NCBI GenBank assembly: GCA_937925815.1
Contig: CALAMQ010000101.1
Span: 1-57,294, forward strand
Origin: an uncultured Granulosicoccaceae bacterium
Lineage (GTDB): Bacteria; Pseudomonadota; Gammaproteobacteria; CALCKW01
Direction of reading: 5' to 3'
Length of the DNA: 57,294 nucleotides
Shown here: piece after piece, positions 17,346 through 25,699 of the stretch
Position numbering within the stretch: the stretch's first letter is position 1
How the letters are laid out: each line of letters opens with the position of its first letter
The notes under the pieces: model-generated
Seen by the model: only the letters and a program-made list of their open reading frames with translations
Databases searched by the model: none
Told to the model about the DNA's origin: nothing
Position numbers and translations under genes: made by a program

Positions 17346-17840
17346 TCAGGTCGATCCGCAGGCCGCGCATGCGCTGGCACACGGGTTTTTCGCAGCGCAA
17401 GGGTTGGCGGCGGCACAGGGATTGGCACCACATGCTGCGCCGCACGCTCCACAAGCTCCACACGCCGCGCAAGGATTTGAAGCGCATGGGTTGGCCGCAG
17501 CGCAGGGATTGGCCGCTGCGTATTCGAGCTGAATTTTTTCGACGTAGGCTGTCAACGCCGCCAACTCACGCGACTGCCAAGGCAGCGGCTCTGCCGCCAT
17601 CGGCACAATCATGCAAAGCTGCACCATGCTCTCAGCATCCACTTCATCGAGACCTGCAAGATCAAATGCCATCTTCACAGAGTGAGGATACGCTTGCGTG
17701 AATGTTGCGTTGTACAAGTTCATATCCGCATGGCAGGAAATACACGCCAAGCCGTTCGAACTCAATGAGGTGTCAGCAAACAACGACTCGCCAAGCCTCT
17801 CCATCGCCTCGCGACTGGCGACATACTTGCGCTCACCCAA
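17346..17840 (-). CDS. c-type cytochrome domain with Cys-rich tail, in frame with the Cys-rich gene upstream
   Basis: From the TTG at 17840 this frame encodes 164 residues. They comprise a class I cytochrome-like domain with haem motif CISCH (17730-17744), the usual preceding LGESLFADTSLSSNG, and a likely distal Met in CMIVPMAAEPLPW. A tail of some 50 residues follows, with 12 Cys in NPCAAANPC-type repeats. The frame has no stop upstream until the TGA at 18117, and beyond that TGA the same frame is the secreted Cys-rich protein starting at 18527. The domain on its own has no signal peptide, although haem attachment at CxxCH happens in the periplasm. It therefore most likely began as the C-terminal part of one 393-codon gene (17346-18527). 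An independent start at 17840 is possible but weak. Confidence 0.7.
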   Translation of the reverse strand: MGERKYVASREAMERLGESLFADTSLSSNGLACISCHADMNLYNATFTQAYPHSVKMAFDLAGLDEVDAESMVQLCMIVPMAAEPLPWQSRELAALTAYVEKIQLEYAAANPCAAANPCASNPCAACGACGACGAACGANPCAAANPCAAKNPCASACAACGST

Positions 17841-17889
17841 GGGACGAACAACCTTGTCTTGCGGGATTTGATTTCCCGCTGCAGCGCAG

Positions 17890-18240
17890 GGGTTGGCACC
17901 GCAGGCGCCGCAAGCCCCGCAGCCGCCTTTGGCTGCGCACGGGTTCTTAGCCGCACACGGGTTGGCACCGCAGGCCGCGGCGCAAGCCCCACACGCACCG
18001 CAACCGCCACAAGCCCCACAGGCGGCCTTGGCCGCGCAAGGGTTCTTGGCAGCACACGGGTTGGCACCGCAGGCCGCGGCGCAGGCCCCACACGCACCGC
18101 AACCGCCACAGGCCCCTCAGGCAGCTTTAGCAGCGCACGGGTTCTTGGCAGCACACGGGTTGGCACCACAGGCAGCGGCACAGGCGCCGCATGCACCGCA
18201 TGCACCGCAACCGCCACAAGCCCCACAGGCGGCCTTGGCT
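17890..18240 (-). repeat. Tandem 99/108-bp repeats in the Cys-rich gene
   Basis: The anchor CAACCGCCACA (plus strand) recurs at 18001, 18100 and 18208, periods of 99 and 108 bases, with a fourth diverged copy near 17915. Each unit encodes about 33-36 residues of CGACGGCGAC and NPCAAKNPC type. The copies at 18001 and 18208 share TGT (Cys) where the middle copy has TGA (18117-18119). Confidence 0.85.
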
Positions 18241-18527
18241 GCGCATGGGTTTTTAGCGGCACACGGATTCTTGGCTGCGCAAGGATTCGCACAACAGGCG
18301 CTGGCGCAAGGATCGGCACAGCAGTCATTCTCTGCAGCACAGGGGTTCTTGGCCGCACAAGGGTTCTTGGCGGCACACGGTGTCGCGCCGCTCGATGCCG
18401 TGCACGCAGCGAGAACAATGGTGTCGCTTGCTTCAGCGGGACTGATTAATGCCAACTCGCCAACGCCATAACTCGCGCCCAAAGCAAACAGCACCGATGC
18501 TGTGATTTTGTTGAGCTTCATTGTCAT
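18117..18527 (-). CDS. Secreted Cys-rich repeat protein (ends at an in-frame TGA)
   Basis: Read conventionally, this is a 136-residue protein with a Sec signal peptide (residues 1-33, ending SPAEAS) and a mature part almost wholly of NPCAAK and CGAC repeats, with 21 Cys. AGAGGA lies 9 bases before the ATG. It is clearly homologous to the protein at 19565-19990: both start with ITASVL-type signals and have (I/V)LAACTAS at the mature N-terminus. The gene stops at TGA 18117-18119, which replaces a TGT Cys codon conserved in neighbouring repeats. The frame then continues for 256 sense codons into the cytochrome domain. I do not recognise a characterised family. Dense Cys suggests metal or thiol chemistry in the periplasm; this is inference. 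Confidence 0.8.
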   Translation of the reverse strand: MTMKLNKITASVLFALGASYGVGELALISPAEASDTIVLAACTASSGATPCAAKNPCAAKNPCAAENDCCADPCASACCANPCAAKNPCAAKNPCAAKAACGACGGCGACGACGACAAACGANPCAAKNPCAAKAA

Positions 18528-18658
18528 CGCAACGTCCTCTAATAAGATGGTTTCTCGTAGCCGCCGTCTACAACCACACGTTCAACACATGCAGAAATAT
18601 AATGCGACTCATCCTCTTATCGTCGGACAAATTTTGAACGCTGACCAGTGCGCGATGA

Positions 18659-18670
18659 CACGTATACGTG
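18659..18670. promoter_or_regulatory. Perfect 12-bp palindrome CACGTATACGTG
   Basis: The palindrome lies in the 208-base gap between the His-rich gene (ends 18736) and the Cys-rich gene (starts 18527), 131 bases upstream of that start. It could be a regulator site for a promoter internal to the locus. Confidence 0.35.
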
Positions 18671-18735
18671 ATATCCACTACGGTTCTTAACACCCACTGA
18701 CAGTGCTAAAACCGCTGTAGCACCGCAATGCTGCG

Positions 18736-19476
18736 TTATTCCACCGAAGCAAGTGCCGCGTCGACGCGAGCAATTTGCTCTGACACAGAAATGGTGATTT
18801 CGCCGGGCACCTCCAGCTCGCGGTGCTCAAACACACTCTTACCGGGGTTGGCCTCTCGCCACAGCTCAAAGCACTGATCTCGGTGAACAAGCAGTGACGC
18901 AATTTCTGCACTGAACAAACACATCACCGCCGATATCCAACGGTTGGTTGGCCAACTTGGATTGGCGTGCTGGATCGCGAAATTACCCAAGTGAGGCACC
19001 ACGTGCTCCGCCGGTACGTAGTGTTCAGCGGTTACCCACTGGTTGGTGCTAAACAGACCGAGCATATGTCCATCTCTGTCCATTGATATCGCTATGAGGT
19101 GGACTGTTTTGCTGGTCGCGTTGGCCATGTCACAGGACATCGCCCTGTCTTCGCCCATCATTGATGCGAGGTAAGGTGTGCGAAAAAAGGTGTGAAAATG
19201 CCCGTGCTCACCAGTCTCGCCGCGGTGAGCGTGGTAGTAATACTGACTGCCGCAACGGCTGTCGAGGACATCATTTTCGGGGTAATGGTTAAATTCGTAA
19301 AACGTGCCCTGGCCGCGCAGCATCTCACCCACAAGATTTAATCCGCCGCGCTCTAACACTTCAGTACAGCGTTGTGCTTCCTGCCCAGCAGTTTGCATTG
19401 CTTGCAATCTTGGCAATGGCAACAGAGTCAGATCCGGCAGTTCAACCGCTGGAAAGTTCACGATGGCATCTCGCAT
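18736..19476 (-). CDS. Conserved protein with His-rich motif (possibly DUF6969)
   Basis: This 246-residue protein has no signal peptide or membrane helix and is probably cytosolic. Its most striking segment is YHAHRGETGEHGHFHTFFR at about residues 81-99, with His82, 84, 91, 93 and 95, preceded by EFNHYP (His64). This could be a metal site. From memory it resembles the uncharacterised family DUF6969, with moderate certainty. It lies between two paralogous Cys-rich secreted protein genes on the same strand, 88 bases after one and 208 before the other. A role in making or loading those proteins is a reasonable guess but unproven. Confidence 0.75.
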   Translation of the reverse strand: MRDAIVNFPAVELPDLTLLPLPRLQAMQTAGQEAQRCTEVLERGGLNLVGEMLRGQGTFYEFNHYPENDVLDSRCGSQYYYHAHRGETGEHGHFHTFFRTPYLASMMGEDRAMSCDMANATSKTVHLIAISMDRDGHMLGLFSTNQWVTAEHYVPAEHVVPHLGNFAIQHANPSWPTNRWISAVMCLFSAEIASLLVHRDQCFELWREANPGKSVFEHRELEVPGEITISVSEQIARVDAALASVE

Positions 19477-19564
19477 TTTGTGGATTTCTTGAGGCTAATG
19501 GCAGCCAGTGGTGTTAGCAAGTACTAAACGCGGACACAACTGACCGCATTTAGTGTGTACAGGT

Positions 19565-19990
19565 TTATGAACCGCTGCACGCCCCGCAACCGGCCTTGGC
19601 AGCGCACGGGTTCTTGGCCGCGCACGGGTTGGCCCCGCAAGCCGCGCCACACGCGCCGGCACACGGGTTCTTGGCAGCGCACGGATTGGCGGCGGCACAG
19701 GGGTTCGCAGCACAAGGGACTGCACAGCATTTGGCCGCACAAGGATCAGTGCAATCTTCAGCTTCCGCCGCGCACGGGTTCTTGGCCGCACACGGGTTGG
19801 CTGCAGCACATGGATTTTTAGCAGCGCATGGGTTTTTCTTGGCAGCGCATGGGTTGGCGCCGCACGAGGCCGTACAGGCTGCGAGGATAATGGTTTCATT
19901 CGCTGACGTGTTTTCAGCCAAGACGACACCGCTGCTGACACTTGCGCCAATGGCAAGCAGGACAGACGCGGTGATTGTGTTCATTTTCAT
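19565..19990 (-). CDS. Secreted Cys-rich repeat protein, stand-alone paralogue
   Basis: The 141-residue protein has a signal peptide (about residues 1-25, ending VVLAEN) and a mature part with 21 Cys in NPCAAK, NPCAAA and CGAC repeats and almost no other side chains. Short breaks (EAEDCTDPC, KCCAVPC) match the order ENDCCADPC, SACCANPC in the paralogue at 18117-18527, so the two share one template. Unlike that gene, it ends normally (TAA) with no cytochrome extension. It is first in the minus-strand locus. The 297 bases upstream (19991-20287) hold no gene and should contain the promoter. Function unknown; periplasmic metal binding or a post-translationally modified peptide are possibilities. 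Confidence 0.82.
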   Translation of the reverse strand: MKMNTITASVLLAIGASVSSGVVLAENTSANETIILAACTASCGANPCAAKKNPCAAKNPCAAANPCAAKNPCAAEAEDCTDPCAAKCCAVPCAANPCAAANPCAAKNPCAGACGAACGANPCAAKNPCAAKAGCGACSGS

Positions 19991-20287
19991 GGTGGTATTT
20001 CCGTTGTTGAGTGATGTTTAGATCCGCCAAAATCAAACGCGGAACCCAACGACGGCACTCACGTGATTAGCGTCGTCGTCAGACCTAAAGAAAACACCTT
20101 CGTTCTCGGAATGAAGTGCGCAGAGGTACGTATAAGGGTTTGCCACTGGATCAAGGCCAGCCACACTGTGCGGCATCCGGTTTTCACTCACTCGATGCGA
20201 GTGCGTCGCAGCCGGCGAGCCACCAGCTGCGGGCCTTTGACGCGCGGATCAAGTGGCAACGTGCCGGCGCAACCGGACCCGCCAAGA

Positions 20288-22606
20288 TCAATGCTTGCGG
20301 CGTTCGTACTGGTCGATCATGTGCCACAGCACGCCCGGGGTTGCCGGCATGTCGATGTCAGGCTCACCATAGCGCCGCATCAGTGCGTCAGACAGTGCAT
20401 TCATCACTGCAGGTGCAGCGGCGATGGTACCGGCCTCTCCAGCGCCCTTGATGCCGAGCGCGTTGGTAGTCGAAGGCACATTTCGGGTTTCAAAATGCAC
20501 CGGCGGCAAATCTGCTGCGCGCGGGAGTTGATAATCCATCAGTGACCCCGTCACCAACTGCCCGGTTTCGTCGTAGACCACACGCTCAAACAGACACTGG
20601 CCTATGCCTTGGACCACGCCGCCAACCACCTGTCCCTCGAGCAGCAACGGGTTCACCGTCACGCCAAAGTCATCGATAGCTGTCCACTTGACCAACCTTG
20701 TAATGCCGGTGGCCGGATCCACTTCTATCTCACAGACGTGCGTGCCGTTGGGGTAGGTGGCCTCGGCTTGTTGCACGTCGCCAATGGCCGTGCGAGCCGA
20801 TTCATCCGGGGCCGACGCCGCCACGGCTGCGAGCGAGATTGCACGGTCGGTTCCGACCACTCGTGCGCTGCCACCGTGGAGCTCGATATCGGCTTCTGCG
20901 GTTTCGAGTTGCTCGGCTGCCAATTGACGCACGCGTTTCAACAACTCCCGCGCCGCCACTTGCACCGATGCACCACCGAGCGGCACAGAGCGAGAGCCAC
21001 CCGTGCCACCACCGGTGGCGAGCTCGTTGGTGTCACCTTGGCGAAGTTCGATGTCCGTGTAGTCAACACCGAGTGCCTCTGCTGCAATTTGGGCATAGGC
21101 GGTTGCATGCCCTTGGCCGTTGCTCTGCGTGCCAATACGCAACGAAAAGCCACCGTCGAGCCCGAGCGACAAGTGCGCGGGCTCTGATCCGGCAAACGCG
21201 CAGGCTTCGATGTAAGTGGCCATGCCGATACCGCGAAAACAACCACGCTGTTCAGCTTCGTGAGCGCGCGACTCAAATCCCTGCCAATCGGCGCGTTGCA
21301 TTGCAAGCGCCATGTGTTCTTTGAACTCGCCTGTGTCATAGAGGCGACCGCCTGCGGACTTATACGGCAATTGGTCGGTTGAGATCATGTTTCGCCGGCG
21401 AATCTCATCTGGCGAGAGACCGAGATCCCGTGCGCAGGCGTCCACCAAACGCTCGAGTGCGTAGGTTGCCTCCGGTCGGCCCGCACCACGGTAAGCATCA
21501 GTTGGCGTGGTGTGGGTGTAGACCCCACGGATATTGGCCGCGAGCGCCGGGATGTCATAGATGCCCGTCGACATCGAGACGCCGAGGTAAGGTATGAACG
21601 GCCCAAAGGCGTTGAGGTAAGCACCCATGGCCGCGATCAAATCAATGTCGAGCGCGAGAAAACGCCCGTCTGATGTCATCGCCATGCGCGCTGTGACCAA
21701 ATTGTCTCGACCGTGCGCATCTTGGACAAAGTGCTCACCGCGCTCGCAGGTCCAGCGCACCGCTCGGCCGAGATCGCGCGCGGCATTTAGGCACAGCGGG
21801 TATTCACGATAGCAAAATACTTTGGTGCCAAAGCCGCCACCAACATCCCCGGTGGTTACGCGCAGCGCGCCAGATTCAATTCCGAGCGAATTGACAAGCG
21901 CGTCACGCATACCGTGCACACCCTGAGACGGCACTTCCATGTCAAAACGACCGGTGTCAGCATCAAACTGTGCGAGGCAGGCTCGCGGCTCCATGTAGTT
22001 GCAAATCAGCCGATTGTTGACCAGTGAGATGGTGGTGACTCGGTCCGCCGATTTGAATGCGGCATCGGTGTCCGCGCGGTCGCCGACAAACGATTCAAAT
22101 GCAAGGTTGGTCCCAGCGTCTGGATACACCAGTGGCGCGTTTGCCGCAAGGGCGTCCGCTGTGTCAGCGCACACTGGTAAGTCGTCGTATTCAACGTCAA
22201 TAAGTGCCGCTGCTCGCTTTCCAATGTTGACTGAGTCAGCGACTACCATCGCCACCGCATCGCCTACGTGCCGCACGACGTCCTTGCACAGCAACGGAAT
22301 GTCGCGCCGCGTGATGGGCTCGCCAGACTTCTGCGGTATCAAAGCGGTGCACGGCAGCGCGTTGAGGTGTTCAATGTCGGCCGCGGTGTAGACCTTGTGG
22401 ACCCCTGGCAATGCGCAGGCGTCAGCGGTGTCTATTCCAGTGATGCGCGCGTGCCCATAGGGCGAGCGCAACAGCACCGCATGCAGCGCGTCGGTTTGCG
22501 CTGCCGCGTCATCGGCATAACGCCCCTGCCCCGTTAGTAGTGCTTGATCTTCAACGCGCGCCAGCGACGCGCCGAGCCCAAATTTGGGTAGAGAGGGAGA
22601 AGTCAC
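20288..22606 (-). CDS. Xanthine dehydrogenase family molybdopterin-binding subunit
   Basis: The 772-residue protein is the large, Mo-cofactor-binding subunit of an aerobic molybdenum hydroxylase. It has the N-terminal RVEDQALLTGQGRYADD segment, GGGFGTKVFCYREY near residue 255, AYRGAGRPEATYALER near 373 and KGAGEAGTIAAAPAVMNAL near 730 with the catalytic Glu. The AYRGAGR loop marks a form II or xanthine/aldehyde type, not the AYRCSFR of true CO dehydrogenase. The usual FAD and 2Fe-2S subunit genes are not next to it, so its partners are elsewhere or it is an orphan. The GTG start has AGGA 7 bases upstream. The substrate cannot be told. Confidence 0.88.
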   Translation of the reverse strand: MTSPSLPKFGLGASLARVEDQALLTGQGRYADDAAAQTDALHAVLLRSPYGHARITGIDTADACALPGVHKVYTAADIEHLNALPCTALIPQKSGEPITRRDIPLLCKDVVRHVGDAVAMVVADSVNIGKRAAALIDVEYDDLPVCADTADALAANAPLVYPDAGTNLAFESFVGDRADTDAAFKSADRVTTISLVNNRLICNYMEPRACLAQFDADTGRFDMEVPSQGVHGMRDALVNSLGIESGALRVTTGDVGGGFGTKVFCYREYPLCLNAARDLGRAVRWTCERGEHFVQDAHGRDNLVTARMAMTSDGRFLALDIDLIAAMGAYLNAFGPFIPYLGVSMSTGIYDIPALAANIRGVYTHTTPTDAYRGAGRPEATYALERLVDACARDLGLSPDEIRRRNMISTDQLPYKSAGGRLYDTGEFKEHMALAMQRADWQGFESRAHEAEQRGCFRGIGMATYIEACAFAGSEPAHLSLGLDGGFSLRIGTQSNGQGHATAYAQIAAEALGVDYTDIELRQGDTNELATGGGTGGSRSVPLGGASVQVAARELLKRVRQLAAEQLETAEADIELHGGSARVVGTDRAISLAAVAASAPDESARTAIGDVQQAEATYPNGTHVCEIEVDPATGITRLVKWTAIDDFGVTVNPLLLEGQVVGGVVQGIGQCLFERVVYDETGQLVTGSLMDYQLPRAADLPPVHFETRNVPSTTNALGIKGAGEAGTIAAAPAVMNALSDALMRRYGEPDIDMPATPGVLWHMIDQYERRKH

Positions 22607-22670
22607 GGATTATCCTCAAGTACAGACCCCTTGAGTGTATCAGTGACGTAGCGGCGGCAATGCCGCGCAA

Positions 22671-23003
22671 TTATTCGGGCACGATGCGGTAGACCGCCTG
22701 GGGCGCTGACGCGGCAAGCAAGTCAATGCAGGTCTCGCCGCCAACTTTAATCCGCTGCGCCGCGCGCGCGCCTGGGTTCTCGTCAATGGCTTGGATGCGG
22801 TGTGGATCGGCGTACATGCTTGCGCTCACACAAAAATTGTCAGCGGCAGCCATAGTCGTCTCAACACTGGGATTGCGGGCAACGAAAGTCGGAACGTGCG
22901 ACACAACTATGCGAATGGTCGCGGTGCCAGAGCTTTCAGCCTTTACTGACATCGAGAATCCAAGCGCCAGAACAACACAAAACAATATTCGCCAAGCGGA
23001 CAT
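22671..23003 (-). CDS. Small secreted protein of unknown function
   Basis: The protein has 110 residues from the ATG at 23003, chosen over an upstream GTG because GCGGAGG lies 7 bases before it. A signal peptide covers about residues 1-23 (ALGFSMSVKAES). The mature part contains two Cys (NFCVSAS and GETCIDLL) that could form a disulphide, and reads as a small beta-rich domain. I do not recognise the family. It lies between the molybdenum hydroxylase gene and a hydrolase gene on the same strand, with no clear shared function. Confidence 0.6.
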   Translation of the reverse strand: MSAWRILFCVVLALGFSMSVKAESSGTATIRIVVSHVPTFVARNPSVETTMAAADNFCVSASMYADPHRIQAIDENPGARAAQRIKVGGETCIDLLAASAPQAVYRIVPE

Positions 23004-23153
23004 AAGCGTCCTCCGCTGCACTGTGTTTCATCGAGGAAACATTGTCGCGAAGGGGTCGCTTGAAAAATGTGATGCAGCTCGCGCCACAGCGCTCATGCTG
23101 CGTGACGCAGTCCACAAGTTTGCGCGCTAGCGGGCCGCAGCTGCACTGATCGG

Positions 23154-24158
23154 TCAGCGCGCTATTGAGTCGTCTATGAATGCCACGGCATCGTCCAGAA
23201 CACGCGATCGAATGGCATCGGTCTCCATGAGCAACTCATGGCGCGCGCCCTCAATCACGCGGGGGCCAACGACTGCCGGACTGGCCGAACAGAGCGCCTG
23301 TTGACCGCCGAACCCAACGATTGGGTCGTCTTGCGCGTTGAACAGCAAGGTTGGGGTTTGAATCTGTGCCGCATCACGGATAGCGGCGCGCATGGCGCGC
23401 TGTGCCTGCTGGAACCAAGCGCGCGTGGGTGAACCCAATTGCGTCTCCGGAACCTGTTGATAGTCGGCCATCAGTTGTTCAAAGCGCGCACGGCTGTGAG
23501 TCAGTGGGTTAAGTACACCGTCTTGTTCGAATGGCGTGTTGACGAACCCTCGCCCGCCTGGCACGTAGGCTTCTCTGCCCCCGCCCACTGGTAGCGCGGC
23601 CAACGTCGCAATGACCACGCTTGCAAGAGCCACGGGCAAGGCGCCAGTTTGAATCTCCAACATCGGCGCAAATAACACCGCTGCACCAAACAACGCTGGC
23701 CGCCGTTGCAACAGGCGGGTTGCAATACAACCGCCCATCGAATGCGCAAAGAGCGCGATGGGTGCACCCTCTCGCGGTATTACTTGCGTCTCGACAAAGG
23801 CCTCGGCGTCATCAACATAATGTTCAAAGTCCACCACGTGCCCACGCTCGGGGTCGTCGAGTAACCGGCCCGACTGCCCCTGGCCTCGGTGGTCTAGAAG
23901 GTAGAGTGCGTGGCCACGGCGGTTCAAATCTAACGCGAGTTCGCGGTATTTAATCAGCGCCTCAGTGCGCCCCGGCAGCATGACAACAGCAGGTGCTGTC
24001 GCACTCCCAGAGACAGCCGGCACGCACAGTGCGTTGATGCGCACGCCAGCCACGCCGTCAAAAGACAAGCTCTCGGCACGCGCCCAGTTTGCGTCAATGG
24101 CCTCGCGCGATGTGACCAATTCCGCTTCGCTGTGCCAGCGCGCCAGCGGCTCGGTCAT
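23154..24158 (-). CDS. Alpha/beta hydrolase, lysophospholipase-like
   Basis: This 334-residue alpha/beta-hydrolase is similar to PldB/monoacylglycerol lipase proteins. It has VVMLPGRTEALIKYRELALD near the start of the fold, LDHRGQGQSGR near residue 95, the nucleophile elbow FAHSMGGCIA near 145 and a late Asp-His pair (AQDDPIVG, GARHELLME). The ATG at 24158 overlaps the gpmI stop (ATGA) and gives a normal N-terminus; the longer open frame is a shadow of gpmI. It probably hydrolyses lysophospholipids or monoacylglycerols. No signal peptide is visible. Confidence 0.85.
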   Translation of the reverse strand: MTEPLARWHSEAELVTSREAIDANWARAESLSFDGVAGVRINALCVPAVSGSATAPAVVMLPGRTEALIKYRELALDLNRRGHALYLLDHRGQGQSGRLLDDPERGHVVDFEHYVDDAEAFVETQVIPREGAPIALFAHSMGGCIATRLLQRRPALFGAAVLFAPMLEIQTGALPVALASVVIATLAALPVGGGREAYVPGGRGFVNTPFEQDGVLNPLTHSRARFEQLMADYQQVPETQLGSPTRAWFQQAQRAMRAAIRDAAQIQTPTLLFNAQDDPIVGFGGQQALCSASPAVVGPRVIEGARHELLMETDAIRSRVLDDAVAFIDDSIAR

Positions 24159-25699
24159 GACAGCGGTTCGAGCAACATGTCGCCAACCATGCCAGAGACA
24201 GGCGGCAGACCCATCAGGCTCAACACCGTCGGGGCGATGTTCGCCAAGCCGCAGCCGTTGACCAGAACAGGGTTGTCGCTGTCCACCACACAACACGCCA
24301 CCGGGAAGGTCGTGTGCTGAGTGTGTGGCTCGCCGGTAATGGGGTCTTGCAGGAGATCGCAGTTGCCGTGATCAGCGGTGACAATTGATGTCACACCGGC
24401 CGCAGACGCGGCGGCCACCAAGGCGCCGACACATTGGTCTACCACTTCGACAGCTTCGATACAGGCGCTGGGCACCCCGGTGTGGCCCACCATGTCACCG
24501 TTCGCAAAATTCACCACGAGCAGGCCGTAATCACCGCTGTCAATTGCCTCGAGTGTCGCGTCGCGTACCGCAGGTGCGCTCATCGCGGGTTGCAGATCGT
24601 AGGTTGCAACCTTTGGTGAATCGACCAACGCTCGGTCTTCGCCGTCAAAGGGCTCCTCACGCTGGCCGTTGAAGAAAAAGGTGACATGTGGGTATTTCTC
24701 GGTCTCGGCACAGCGAAATTGCTTCACGCCCGCCTCACTGACGGCTTCGCCGAGCGTCTGGCCCGGTCGCTCCTTTTCAAACAGCACCGGCAGGCTGTAA
24801 CTCGAATCAAACCGGGTCAAGGTGGTCATATTCACCAAGCCCGCGTTGCCGCGGTCAAAACCCGAAAACGCCTCCACTGCCAGAGCCTCGGTGAGTTCGC
24901 GTGGGCGATCGTTGCGGAAATTGAAAAAGAGCGCTTGATCGCCGGCTTGTATCGCGTCGAAGGCGTCGGTCTTGATCGGCTCAATGAATTCATCACCCTG
25001 GTCTGCGGCGCGCGCGAGCTCGAGCCCGGCCAACACATCTTTCGCCGGGCGGCCGTCACCGAGCCTGAGCAACCGCCACGCCCGCTCGACCCGCTCCCAG
25101 CGCTGGTCACGGTCCATCGCGAAAAACCGGCCGCACAAAGAGCCAATATCACCACCGGCTGCACGCAACGCCGGCTGCACAACCTCGATGAAGCGCTCGG
25201 CACACCGCGGCGCGGTATCACGGCCGTCAGTGATCATGTGCAGCTGTGGCCGCACGCCGTGTGCCTTTGCAGCCGCTATCAACGCCATGAGGTGATCGAT
25301 GTGGCTGTGAATGCCGCCGTCAGAAACAAGCCCAAGCAAGTGCAACGGACGCTTGGCGTCGCGCGCGGCCTCGAGCGCCGCGATCAGCGCGGGGTTGCGC
25401 GCGAGGCTACCGTCGGCGCAGGCATCGCTGATGTTGACCAGGTCCTGGCGCAAGATCGCCCCGCAACCGAGCGTCAAATGGCCCACTTCCGAATTGCCCA
25501 TCTGACCCGGTGGCAGCCCTACAGCCCGGCCAGAGGCCTCGAGCACGGTGAGCCGGTGGGCTGCAAAGAGCGCGTCGAGCGCCGGGGTGTTTGCCGCTGA
25601 CACGGCGTTGTTCAGCCGTGATGGATTGTGCCCCACGCCATCCATGATCACTAACATCACAGGGCGCCGCGGTGGGGTGGTCGCGGTTGATTGGGTCAT
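24155..25699 (-). CDS. gpmI: 2,3-bisphosphoglycerate-independent phosphoglycerate mutase
   Basis: GpmI interconverts 3- and 2-phosphoglycerate in glycolysis using two Mn ions. The 514-residue protein matches the E. coli length. It shows VMLVIMDGVGHNPS at the N-terminus, catalytic Ser70 in GQMGNSEVGH, HLLGLVSDGGIHSHIDH, and the late metal-site segments NFANGDMVGHTG and IVTADHGNCD. The ATG at 25699 was chosen by family length; the frame runs 45 codons further upstream without support. It is divergent from ynjB across 150 bases, which must hold both promoters. Confidence 0.95.
   Translation of the reverse strand: MTQSTATTPPRRPVMLVIMDGVGHNPSRLNNAVSAANTPALDALFAAHRLTVLEASGRAVGLPPGQMGNSEVGHLTLGCGAILRQDLVNISDACADGSLARNPALIAALEAARDAKRPLHLLGLVSDGGIHSHIDHLMALIAAAKAHGVRPQLHMITDGRDTAPRCAERFIEVVQPALRAAGGDIGSLCGRFFAMDRDQRWERVERAWRLLRLGDGRPAKDVLAGLELARAADQGDEFIEPIKTDAFDAIQAGDQALFFNFRNDRPRELTEALAVEAFSGFDRGNAGLVNMTTLTRFDSSYSLPVLFEKERPGQTLGEAVSEAGVKQFRCAETEKYPHVTFFFNGQREEPFDGEDRALVDSPKVATYDLQPAMSAPAVRDATLEAIDSGDYGLLVVNFANGDMVGHTGVPSACIEAVEVVDQCVGALVAAASAAGVTSIVTADHGNCDLLQDPITGEPHTQHTTFPVACCVVDSDNPVLVNGCGLANIAPTVLSLMGLPPVSGMVGDMLLEPLS

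Noticed and set aside
17890-18240. CRISPR-like array
   Set aside because: Repeat units are long, contiguous, without unique spacers, and encode protein repeats.
17859-18471. Long plus-strand open frames rich in Ala, Gln, His and Pro over the Cys-rich gene (also 19596-20021)
   Set aside because: They are antisense products of the GC-rich Cys repeat DNA. The minus frame has signal peptides, a Shine-Dalgarno sequence and homologous paralogues.
20288-22606. Carbon monoxide dehydrogenase large subunit (coxL)
   Set aside because: The active-site loop reads AYRGAGR, not the AYRCSFR motif of form I CoxL.
24686-25600. 304-codon plus-strand frame opposite gpmI
   Set aside because: It is fully antisense to a well-conserved enzyme and has no family features.
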